NCBI GenBank assembly: GCA_905250025.1
Contig: CAJNOJ010000046.1
Coordinates: forward strand, 186,001 to 250,000
Origin: Adineta ricciae
Lineage: Eukaryota; Rotifera; Eurotatoria; Adinetida; Adinetidae
DNA length: 64,000 nucleotides
Reading direction: 5' to 3'
The position numbers and the translations under genes were made by a program. Below the pieces are notes generated by a model. It saw only the letters and a program-made list of their open reading frames with translations. It had not been told where the DNA came from and did not search any database. Below are positions 1 to 9,874 of this stretch, in pieces. How positions within the stretch are numbered: position 1 is the first letter of the stretch; every line of letters begins with the position of its first letter.

Positions 1-416
1 TGGTAAGTCAATGTGATTTGATTATCGATCGTTTTTGGTTTCAATGAAAGATTATACGTGGAGAAGAACGTGTCACCTAGAAGATCATCCGAGTCAAACG
101 AAATGTACTTGTTTCTACTTTCGTCTACTTCTTTTCCTCTCTTCTTTACGATAATTATGACTAAGCCACGCGATGATTCGAGAGATATAGACGTTCGATT
201 CATCTATATTCACTTTTCTTTTCCATGGAACGACAGATAGAAATTGAGAAAAACTTGAGACGTGAATCGTCGTCTTCATCACCACGTTTTTCCCGTACCT
301 TTGATAGACTTTTAAGACAAGTAAGAGAAATCGATACTATTGAACGAAAGATCTTTAGGTTTGATCGATTTCTATTTTAGTTTCCCGAATCAGCTCAGAT
401 ATCAACGACATCACCA
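1..416 (+). CDS. possible upstream coding exons of the LIM gene (5' partial)
   Basis: A strong donor (GTAAGT) at 3-8 implies an exon that ends at position 2 and begins outside the window. Two further exons fit: 237-320 (84 bp, after an acceptor CAG, before GTAAGA) and 381-416 (36 bp, after TTTTAG, before GTAAGT). Both are open and multiples of three. They join in phase 0 to the acceptor at 710, three bases before the LIM gene ATG at 714, so a longer N-terminal isoform would read through that ATG. The encoded stretch is serine-rich and charged. This is inferred from splice signals alone. It could also be 5' untranslated sequence that happens to be open. Confidence 0.4.
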
Positions 417-713
417 GTAAGTTTCAGTTTATTCCGTTAAAAAACGAGTCAATAAACGAGTAACTAATCATCTCGAATTTTCTTCTTTTTTTTCCTTCTC
501 TGAGTTCGTTTAAAGCCGAAGAAAAAGGAGAAAATGTTTTTTATCACGCCAATACATTCATTAATTTTTTCCTTTTGACTTCGATGATATTTACGCTTGG
601 CATTACCGTGAACAACACAAGCACGCACATTATCTATTTTGTTATTTTCTTCTGAAGATTAAAAATATACGTAGTACAAATTTCTCCTACTATTCCTTTT
701 CTTTTTATAGAGC

Positions 714-1737
714 ATGGCATCAAACAAAGCTGGCTATCAATCTTCCACATGGGACGAGCAGAGTGCTTACAAGCCATCTTCATGGCGATCTACCGTTTCT
801 GCACCCTCATGTGCACTTTGTCACAAATCGGTTTTTCCAGCCGAAGAAGTCATCGGCGCTGGTCAAAAATATCACAAACTATGTCTCAAGTGTTGTATGT
901 TCATCACTCTTCTCCATCTCTATCCTATTCTATTCTCTTGTGTGCATAGCCTCATGTAGCACTCTGCTGAACTCAGGCAATGTGAGTGAGCATGACAAGA
1001 AGATCTATTGCGGTGGATGTTATCGTCGACAGTTCGGTCCACACGGAGGTAAGTGATGATTTGAATATACACATCGATATAAGGTAGATGTATTGCATAG
1101 TTGGTCGAGGTCTTGGAACAACACTATCAAGTTTGGAAACACCACCAAGCAGTCCTCGTTCGAGTCAAATGGAATCAGAATCTAATGAAGAATTAACGAA
1201 CATCAACAATGACTGTTCAACAAATTCGTCACAGTCTCGAGTGTCACCAGAGAATGAATCACGTCTCAGTAATTCACAAATGAACAGTGTCACATACATC
1301 GGTGGAGTAACGACCAGGCAAACGATCTCCACACCTCCACGCTCAGTGACGAATAATATAACAAATGGAGCTGCATTCAAAATGATGTCTATATCAGGCA
1401 ATATATGTCCGCGATGTTCAAAAGCCGTCTATTCAGCAGAAGAAGTCAAAGCTGCTGGAAAAGTAATTACATCTAGCTTTCGTCTTCGATCTCACCTATC
1501 TCATTCTTCTAGTCCTTTCACAAACGATGCTACACTTGTGCTCAGTGTAAAAAGAGTATCAATGCTGCTCGATATTCAGAACACGAAGGAGAACTCTATG
1601 ATAACAGTAAGTTCGATGTCTGATATTGATGATGATGTTTCACTTGATGGTCACTTGTAGATTGTTATCAACGATTATTTGGTCCGAAAGGTGTGGGATA
1701 CGGTGTAGGATCTGGAACATTATCAACAGGAACTTGA
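714..1737 (+). CDS. two-LIM-domain protein, CRP/muscle LIM protein type, copy 1
   Basis: Five exons (714-894, 950-1048, 1101-1462, 1513-1606, 1661-1737) give 270 residues. LIM domain 1 (about residues 33-90) has C-x2-C, then H-x2-C-x2-C-x2-C and a closing C-x2-C, followed by the glycine-rich CRP signature QFGPHGVGRGLGTTL. LIM domain 2 lies at the C-terminus (CPRC through the YQRLFGPKGVGYG region) and ends in a glycine-rich tail. A serine/threonine-rich linker of roughly 100 residues joins them. CRP/MLP proteins bind alpha-actinin and zyxin at Z-discs and actin bundles and also enter the nucleus; that is family knowledge. A nearly identical inverted copy lies at 3939-4974. The acceptor three bases before the ATG makes 714 the natural start, unless the upstream exons are used. 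Confidence 0.9.
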
Positions 1738-1962
1738 CATCATTTCCTTAGCTTAACTTGCAAAATATCTTCACGAATGCACTAGAAAATTTCCTGATAT
1801 CTTTGCTACGTTTATTTTGCTTACACATCGTTATATACGTTTGGTTTCTTGTTTATATCTACTAGATTTAGTTCTTTTTTTTTCGCTACTATCTAAGGCA
1901 TTTGTATTTATGTCTATTGATGATATGTTTTCTATAGAAACAAAACATTTCTCGAACAAAAA

Positions 1963-2935
1963 CTAGTTGAAATTTTTCGTTGGATTGTATTTCAAATCAT
2001 AAACTGCTTTGAGGGCGATGCCAATTGTCGAAATAACTAAACAAAAGATAAGGAATCCAAACCATTTACCGCCAGTTCTTCTAGAATCTTCTAATCGCGC
2101 TACTAATCGACATGGTGCCCCAGTACCGCCCTCAATTTTCATTGGAAGCACATCGAATGCAAAGAATGTTTGCGGTTGATTCTTGAGGTGTTCTAAAACC
2201 AAATTCAATGCAGCCACATTTTCCAAAACATAGATATTCTTTTCGAATAACGTTCGATGAGCTTGAAAATGTTTGGATGAACCAGGATCAACTACATTTA
2301 ATAAGAAAAAGAACATGGTTAACGAATCAATTGATCACAAAAATAGGTCTACTACTTGATAAAGTATCGATGCCAACTCCAACAAGTTTTCCCGAATATT
2401 TCGTTGTTAAATACGAAGCTAATTGCGGACTAAGCCCTGGAAAGGCAAGTTCTTCTCTAGTATGACCTCCAGCAAAGTCTTTTTGATTAGGCCAAAATCT
2501 CGACTTTCCCGTATAAAACAAAAGAACGAAATATCCAGTTGCTCCTTTCATAGCTTCTTCATTAAGATCTTCGATTTCAATGGGATAATTTGCATTTCGT
2601 TCACTCTTTTCGGATACGTCGACAATTAATGCTTGAATAGATACTAAACGTTCGAATGGAATCTGCTCGATTGTCCATGATGTATTTGACCCATGATATG
2701 GCGCATCGATGTGAGTACCAAAGTGCTCATCAGTTATGAAAGTATTCTTTGCTTTGAAATAATACATCTTTGAATCATCTTGACTCCAGCTTGTTCGAGT
2801 TTCGGTGAAATTAAAAGGAGTTAAACCGGGAAAAACAGGATTTGTAGATTTGATCGTGTGAGTCAAATCGACGCTGATCAAACCGATAGCCAACTCAACA
2901 TGAAAAAATATGAACAGAAGATAAAATATCTGCAT
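1963..2935 (-). CDS. secreted or membrane-anchored cyclase-family (kynurenine formamidase-like) metal hydrolase
   Basis: Two exons (2935-2356 and 2291-1963) encode 302 residues. The N-terminus is a signal peptide (hydrophobic core about residues 3-18). The body matches the putative cyclase/arylformamidase family (Pfam PF04199 type): the metal-binding motif HFGTHIDAPYH is intact, and GVGIDTLS and DPGSS follow in the expected order. The last 35 residues hold one strong hydrophobic helix (FGFLIFCLVISTIGIAL) with a short basic tail, so the enzyme is probably a type I membrane protein with its active site outside the cytosol. Family members hydrolyse N-formylkynurenine or related amides and cyclic substrates; the substrate here is unknown. 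It sits between the two inverted LIM copies. Bacterial origin is possible but unproven. Confidence 0.8.
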
Positions 2936-3938
2936 CGATATGAAAAGAAACTAGTTGATAATATAGTGCTTTACACTGGCAGTTATTTTCAATGATATTT
3001 CATACAATCAGCATAGAGTATAAAGCCTTTTGTTCTATTCTCTTATCGATACGTAGAACCGAATATTTTATCATGATAAACCTAATAGTTTCTGCTTTTA
3101 TTTTTGTTTCATCCTTTCAGAGCTATTCAAATGGCTATAGGTTTGTATGTTACTGTCGTATTCCATTGAAAACAACGCCTCTTTTTTTATTGGAATCTGA
3201 TCATGACTTCTACAGTATTTTGATGAAAGAATACGCCTGCCGGCTAACATTTGATTAAAACTTGCGTTTATATCGTAAGTTCGGTTAAGATTACTTCAAC
3301 TTTCATTTATAGCTCGTCGTATACGAACATCTCTAGAAGTGTACAAAAACATCATTCGATTGTCAATCATTAAAGTAGATTCAACTATATTTGTCTTACT
3401 CATATATTTAAGTTTGTTAAAATAGTAGACAATGAATGAAGGCTGTTTCATCGACACAAATGTCATCGATGAGTGTAGACATTGCAGCTTATCTTTCGTT
3501 TCTTGATTATGGCGTCTACAACACAATGACACTGACTACTGTAAATACGTCATTAGGAAAGCTAAATCGTTAACAAAACAATTAACATTCTCCTCGATTG
3601 TGGATACATTTGATAATCACATCTAAGAGACAGAAGTATATGATTTTTAGCCAGATAATATTCACATTTTATTCGTTGAAGAAGAAATTCAAACACTATG
3701 ATCAGTTTTTTCTATAGAATAACCCAGCGTTTTTGCTACATGATGACTACATCACACAAACAACGAAGTACATTCTGAGTAACATAGAAACAAGCAAGAC
3801 ATAAGCCATATCTTATACACATGCACATCTGATAACAGTCAGTCAAGAGAGCAAGAAAAAATAGCTACGAAATAAAAGAATGTTATATTCAGTTCACTCA
3901 ACATAATACCGGAGAGAGATAGAGCTTAATGGTCGATT
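2936..3938. other. spacer between cyclase and LIM copy 2, no confident gene
   Basis: About 1 kb of AT-rich DNA. An 88-codon + strand reading frame (2992-3258) and a 78-codon - strand frame (3296-3532) are present, but neither has a recognisable domain, splice context or codon pattern that sets it apart from chance. It probably holds the promoter of the cyclase gene and the 3' end of LIM copy 2. Confidence 0.5.
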
Positions 3939-4974
3939 TTAAATTGCAGTTGATAATGTTCCAGATCCTACACCGTATCCCATACCTTTCGGACCAAATA
4001 ATCGTTGATAACAATCTACAAGTGACCATCAAGTGAAACATCATCAATATCAGACATCGAACTTACTGTTGTCATAGAGTTCTCCTTCGTGTTCTGAATA
4101 TCGAGCAGCATTGATACTCTTTTTACACTGAGCACAAGTGTAGCATCGTTTGTGAAAAGACTAGAAGAATAAGATAGGTGAGATCGAAGACGAAAGCTAG
4201 ATGTAATTACTTTTCCAGCAGCTTTGACTTCTTCTGCTGAATAGACAGGCTTTGAGCACCGTGGACACAGATGCCCAGTTCCTGACTTCATTCGGAATGA
4301 TGATCCAGTGGTTAAATTGACTGATGATGGACGTTGGACAGTTAAAGGTGCTTGTCTTGTCGTTACTCCACCGATGTATGTGACACTGTTCATTTGTGAA
4401 TTACTATGACGTGAATCATCATCAGACGATGTGCGAGATGGCGATGATCCTGTCGATGTTTTTCGTTGATGACGAGGCCCATCAACGTCCGTCGCTCCTG
4501 ACTCTAAATTGATTCCCATACGACTTAAGCTTGGACTGCTTGGTGGTGTTTCCAAACTTGATAGTGTTGTTCCAAGACCTCGACCAACTATGCAATACAT
4601 CTACCTTATATCGATGTGTATATTCAAATCATCACTTACCTCCGTGTGGACCGAACTGTCGACGATAACATCCACCGCAATAGATCTTCTTGTCATGCTC
4701 ACTCACATTGCCTGAGTTCAGCAGAGTGCTACATGAGGCTATGCACACAAGAGAATAGAATAGGATAGAGATGGAGAAGAGTGATGAACATACAACACTT
4801 GAGACATAGTTTGTGATATTTTTGACCAGCGCCGATGACTTCTTCGGCTGGAAAAACCGATTTGTGACAAAGGGCACATGAGGGTGCAGAAACGGTAGAT
4901 CGCCATGTGGCTGGCTTATAGCCACCCTTAAAGTCCCAATTAAGTGTTCTCAAACCGCTCTTGTTTAAGCTCAT
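3939..4974 (-). CDS. two-LIM-domain protein, CRP/muscle LIM protein type, copy 2 (inverted)
   Basis: Five exons (4974-4794, 4738-4640, 4587-4211, 4160-4067, 4015-3939) encode 275 residues, with exactly the intron positions and phases of copy 1. Both LIM domains keep all zinc ligands and the following glycine-rich segments. The first LIM domain and introns 1 and 2 are virtually identical to copy 1. The N-terminal 20 residues and most of the linker differ, as does the extreme C-terminus (TLSTAI instead of TLSTGT). As in copy 1 an acceptor lies three bases before the ATG. The upstream exon candidate ending near 5047 contains in-frame stops, so it is 5' untranslated here. The function should match copy 1, with the linker giving any specificity. 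Confidence 0.9.
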
Positions 4975-6408
4975 GATCTAAAAAAACAATGTAAATTGCT
5001 GGATTTAAACAAAGAAACGACTTTTGTATTTTGATCACTCACTTCACGTCAAAGAAGAAACAAAAGAAATTGTGTATGTTTATGTTGCTTTAGACTGAAT
5101 AGACTGACCGTTGCGACTAGTGCAAAGCAGGGAGAAAAAGTGTGAATGTGGATCTATCGTTAGAGAACATATTCTTTTCTCTCTTCTTTTCTTCCGTTTC
5201 TGTTCAATGTCATCGATTTCTTCCTTTCTCTCTCTCTCTTGCTTTGTTTGCGCGTTTCTGGGCGAATATCTAGGGAAAAAATGACTGAGAAGAAGAAAAA
5301 CGGAAGAATGCAACATATAAGAAGCGTACAAGATAATCAAGAAGGAAAATTATAGTCGACATGTCATCATTCAACCATAACAAATAGATCGTTAATGACC
5401 TGAGGACACTGCTGAATGCAAGAATACTTTTAGATGAACAAAAATGATCAATCAATGATTGGAAACTTGTAGAAGATAATCAGATTACCTTACATACTTG
5501 AAAAGAAATATACAATTGCATCTGAAGAGGATGTTATAGAAAAGGCAGATGCAATTGTTTTGGTATTCGTACACAGCTGACACTTTCTTTTTGAAAATAT
5601 CACTTTATGAGATAACGTGCTTTTCTTCCATTTGACACATTCTACAAGTTAAACTCATTTCTCATTCTATGCACACATATTCAAAGAGAAGAAGCTCTCA
5701 ATAAATAGTCATCTTTATAGCGAGATAGAGATTAAGGATTCATCACTCACTTCACGTTTCTCTTTGCTTTGTTAAAAGCAACAGAAGAAACAAGAAAGAC
5801 TAAAAGCCATACGATAACTATGAAAATTGACAATAGAGCAATGTGGACTCCTCTTTATCTATACTTAATCCAGTTAAGATCAATAATCATCCTACCTGGA
5901 AGAGAGAAGCCCTTCAACCTGTAGTTAATACAGCATACAAAGAAGAACATTTGTTTCATGCTCATGAATGAACGAGATAGAAAAGAAGACAATCGTTCGT
6001 ATTATGTTTCGTTTATCAACAAAAACAATAAAAAAGAAAGTACGATCATAATCATACTTAGAGAATCATTTCAATATGTCATATCATACAAAACTCTCTT
6101 TTGCATTTCATTCCATAACTATTCAAGTTTACTTGTTCTCATCTGTAGATGACGCAGTAGATACGAGATAACGAAACAAAATCTTACTTTGGTCGTTGTA
6201 TATTTTTCTCATGTGTAAGCGAATGGCTTCGAGTTTGAGCTTATTTCGAAGAGTTATGATGTATGACTAGCTGACACATTCTGGTGAACCATTAGTGATT
6301 CGCAGCATCTCGAAAGGATTAACATTCAAGTCATTTTTTAGTGTTATTGATCTCTAATATAGATTGTGTCGAGTAACAAGATATAAAGTAGACAAACATC
6401 TGTAAAAA
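4975..6408. other. 5' region of LIM copy 2 and upstream region of GH32 gene
   Basis: No coding exon was found. Two similar sequences, ACGTGAAGTGAGTGAT on the - strand near 5035-5052 and 5747-5760, look like two exon ends with donors. They could be alternative 5' untranslated first exons of LIM copy 2. The first includes TGACGTGA, a CREB/ATF-like element. The rest is AT-rich and short frames here look like chance. Confidence 0.45.
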
Positions 6409-8240
6409 ATGTTTCTATTTACGTACATCATTGTTATTCTCGGAATTACTTTCGCTGATGATCCATTACGACCACAATACCATTTAATGCCACCACAAAA
6501 TTGGCTCAATGATCCAAACGGACCTGTATACTACAATGGATACTTTCATATGTTCTACCAGTACTATCCAAATACGACTCCGGCCAATCAAAAGCAATGG
6601 GTAAGGCAAAGCATGTCTAACAATGTCCTCATCAGTCACTACTGTTCTAATCAAAGGGCCACTGTTATAGTAAGGATATGGTTCATTGGATCCATTTGCC
6701 AGTTGCTCTTGTTCCTGATCAACCTTACGATATCAATGGCGTATGGACTGGAAGTATAACACTTGTCAATGAGATTCCAATCATTACATATACTGGAATA
6801 ACAAATACTAATAAACAAGTTCAATGTCAAGCGCGACCAGCTAATTTATCCGATCCAACTTTGACAAATTGGACAAAGTCTCTATTGAATCCAGTTATTA
6901 CTAATCCCGATGGACGTGATCCGTCGACAGCATTTCAAGATGATCAGAATAACCATTATTTAATCTATGGGTATGGAACAGCTGACTTGGGCGGACAAGC
7001 TGTGCTATTCACTTCAACAGATTTTCTAAATTGGACATATCTGCATCCAATACACAGCAATCATTACGATACGTTTTGGGAATGTCCAGATATATTTAAT
7101 GTTTCTCAACATGTTGTTTTAAAGGCATCATTGAACGGTCGTGATTTCTGGACAATTGGCAACGTTGATCCAAACAAACTTATTTTTACACCACTAAATC
7201 ATGATCTTGGCGAATACATTCAATTGATTGATAATGGAAAATTTTATGCTTCGAAGACATTTTATGATCCTGCGAATGATCAACAGATTGTCGTCGGTTG
7301 GGTAGCAGAAGATGACAATCAAGGTGAACAACGTGGTTGGCAAGGTTTACTAACACTTCCGAGAACAGTTTTCGTTTCTGATGATAGTTTAGAATTACGT
7401 ACACGTCCAATTGAAGCATTAAAATCATTACGTGATCCAAATAGTCATCAACAATATCTAGATGTTCGACTAGGAATAGAGACTTCTTTTGAATTGATAC
7501 CAAATCTGATTGGAAATCAAATTGAAGTACTTATCAATTGGCAATTTCCAACGAAACAAGTATGAATCGACTTGTTCTTTTTACCTGTCTCTGTATTCTC
7601 TTCATAGAACTTAGATTTCGGTTTTACTGTTCTTTCGACGTTGGATGGTGCACAACGAACGAGTATCGGTATTTCGACATTGACCAACGCAAGTCTTATG
7701 CTCAATTGGGATTTACCTGGATGGGATTATTTCAGCGTTCCACATGTAAATTTCTGGCTCGATTGTCAAACTGCTTGTAATCGAGATAATCGATGCCAAG
7801 CATGGACATACGATGCCAGTCGAAAATTGAACGATAATTGCTTCCTTAAATCTGGTATACCATTAAAAACTGGCAACTGGCTATGCATATCAGGTGTGAA
7901 ACAACAAGAAAAAGATCAACAACCTGTTTGGATTTATATAGACCGTGTTTTATCTCAAAGAAACCCTGACGCTGCACATTCTCCGTATCATGATGTCATT
8001 TGGATGGAATCATCTGCAGAGAATGCTCTATCTTCGTTGGAACTCGATATATTCGTCGATCATTCTGTGATTGAAATATTCGAACCACGAAATGGACGTG
8101 TTGCTATAACGGGCCGTGTTTATCCCGAGGAAGAAACAGCAAAATACCTGAGTGTTTATGCACGTCATATTCCAACTAATAATGAGAGTATTGTCATTAA
8201 GACATTAGATTTCTGGACTTTAGATTCTATTTGGAATTGA
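6409..8240 (+). CDS. secreted GH32 beta-fructosidase (invertase/levanase/inulinase type) with an inserted PAN domain
   Basis: Three exons (6409-6600, 6657-7559, 7608-8240) encode 575 residues. A signal peptide covers about residues 1-16. The five-bladed propeller carries all three catalytic motifs: WLNDPNG (nucleophile Asp), GRDP (transition-state Asp) and WECPD (acid/base Glu), plus [11 protein letters not shown]. The C-terminal beta-sandwich ends with the typical [13 protein letters not shown] and [10 protein letters not shown] segments. Between them sits a cysteine-rich PAN/apple-like module (about residues 415-470: [17 protein letters not shown], then C-FLKSG and a closing cysteine). The enzyme should hydrolyse sucrose or fructans outside the cell or in the gut lumen. 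Most animals lack GH32, so acquisition from bacteria or fungi is likely; the introns show it has been domesticated. An AATAAA at 8294 is a candidate poly(A) signal. Confidence 0.9.
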
Positions 8241-8709
8241 ACATATCGAAAGAAGAAAATTCGACCCTTCCTTTTTTATATAGAAAGTTGACGAATAAAT
8301 GAATTTCTCTGATTAAATTGTATTATTCATCATATGTCGATTACTAACGAGTATTTGCCTTTAAATGATTCATAACCACATAGTTTTTCGTGCTTTTATC
8401 TTTTTATGCAGTCGTTCAATAAATTTTACACAATATTTTTCGCTTTTTTCGCCGCACACCCCCACTCATTCGATCCACGTGCAAATAATAAATATTGTCT
8501 TATGACTAAATGCAAGAAGGCATGCAAAAAGAAAAAAAAAGAGTATTCGTACGATGTTTTTCTTCGATTTGGATATTGTTTCTCGATAAATTATTTGATA
8601 ATCGCATATTTAGACGAGTTACCTGTAAGAAATAGGTCAAAGTACGTTTTGAAATTCAGCTGAACTGAATATGTTTGTATTGATGTCTTCATAGGAAAAT
8701 CTCAGTTCA
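8241..8709. other. intergenic, with 5' untranslated exon and intron of the His-rich gene
   Basis: A donor at 8625 (GTAAGA) and an acceptor at 8694 (CATAG) define a plausible 70 bp intron in the 5' untranslated region of the gene starting at 8710. The acceptor is 15 bases before the ATG and could instead accept a spliced leader. An 85-codon frame at 8406-8663 has no family features. Confidence 0.45.
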
Positions 8710-9270
8710 ATGGCATCAAATTACAACTCTCACGATGAATTCCTCGATGACTTTCACAAAGAATTTGGTAGAGAAGGCAAAATTAATGCGGAGCAAGCAT
8801 GGAACTTGCTGCAAAAATATCACCAAAGAAAAAAGGAAAAAAATGACAGAAAAAGTGAAGAAAGTAGTGAAGGTGATCGCCATGATCGTAGACGAAGGGA
8901 CAAGAAGAAAGATCGCCGCAGTAACGACAAAAAAAGTGAAGAAAGTGGTGAAGATGGACGCCATGATCGTAGACGAAAGGACAAAAAGAAAGATCATCAC
9001 AGTGACGACGAAAAAAAAGACAAGAAGAGCCACAGTCCCGAGCGTAAACATAGTCGTGGCCGTGGACATAGCCACGAGCGTAAGCATAGTCATGGGCATA
9101 GCCACGAACGTAAGCATAGCCGTGGCCGTGGGCATAGTCACGAGCGTAAGCACAGTCATGATCGCAAACATAGTCCTGATCATGGCCATAGAAAACACAG
9201 ACATGGTAAAAAGCATCACAGACATTCATCTGGATCAAATTCATCTAGATCAAATTCATCGGGTTCTTAA
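8710..9270 (+). CDS. highly charged Lys/Arg/His/Ser-rich repeat protein, function unknown
   Basis: A single exon encodes 186 residues. The first 40 residues are the only ordinary sequence (acidic/hydrophobic, probably two helices: HDEFLDDFHKEFGREG then AEQAWNLLQKYHQR). The rest is intrinsically disordered. Two tandem units of about 28 residues (SEESxEDGRHDRRRRDKKKD type) are followed by four or five units built on RKHSRGRGHSHE and its shorter variant RKHSHGHSHE, and a Ser/Asn tail. The RS/RH-like repeats recall nuclear-speckle, metal-binding or DNA-compacting proteins, and disordered hydrophilic proteins are candidates for desiccation protection. None of these roles is shown by the sequence. 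Long antisense frames over this gene are shadows of the repeats. Confidence 0.7.
   Translation: MASNYNSHDEFLDDFHKEFGREGKINAEQAWNLLQKYHQRKKEKNDRKSEESSEGDRHDRRRRDKKKDRRSNDKKSEESGEDGRHDRRRKDKKKDHHSDDEKKDKKSHSPERKHSRGRGHSHERKHSHGHSHERKHSRGRGHSHERKHSHDRKHSPDHGHRKHRHGKKHHRHSSGSNSSRSNSSGS
8849..9185 (+). repeat. tandem coding repeats in the His/Arg-rich gene
   Basis: Two copies of an about 84 bp unit (8849-8931, 8932-9010) are followed by alternating 36 bp and 30 bp units starting with CGTAARCATAG (9046-9170). The repeats have diverged at silent sites, so they are not a very recent expansion. Confidence 0.75.
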
Positions 9271-9874
9271 GAACGATTTTCATTCAACATTTATCAAAAA
9301 ACCATCCTTTTATTGTGTCTTGGAAAATATCTCTCGATCGATACTTCAGAACATTTTTGAATATATTAAATTCAAATTCTAACATTACTAACATAGCACG
9401 TTCAATAAATAATTGCTTGAAGATCTGAAAAGTATTCAAAAGACGTTTATCAAGATCAAGTATTGTACAATTATTTTCAATGAACTCCTGAATGGGATTA
9501 CCGTTTGTTGTATCAGCAAAATCGGATATCTTTTGAGAAATACTGTAAGTTGCACATACACCATATTCGTTCTCGAAGAGTTAAGATGAAAAACCAAACT
9601 GAAAGTATTCCGACTTGCATTCAACTATTATCAATCAATACATACAAGAAATGCGTGCTTTCGATAGAACTGAACTAGCGTTAGAAATTAGTGGAAAAAA
9701 AACGAGTACGATCATATCTGTCTGCTTTGAGCGACATCTTATGTAATCGAGCTCTGGTTGTCCTATTCCTTTCTTATTTTCTGTCAATGAAATGACAACC
9801 CAAAACACCTGATCTTATTTTCTGTTCCTTTCTACATATACAGAAAAGAAATGGTTTGAAGAACTTTTTCTAAC
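9271..9874. other. intergenic, nothing recognised
   Basis: About 600 bp of AT-rich sequence between two + strand genes. I see no exon, RNA gene or clear motif. It must hold the terminator of the upstream gene and the promoter of the sorting nexin. Confidence 0.4.

Noticed and set aside
2992-3532. Possible small genes between cyclase and LIM copy 2
   Set aside because: No signal, domain or splice support strong enough to call them.
8716-9382. Antisense and shifted frames of 153-215 codons over the His/Arg-rich gene
   Set aside because: They are open only because the repeats lack stops in other frames; the sense frame has the proper start context and protein-like composition.
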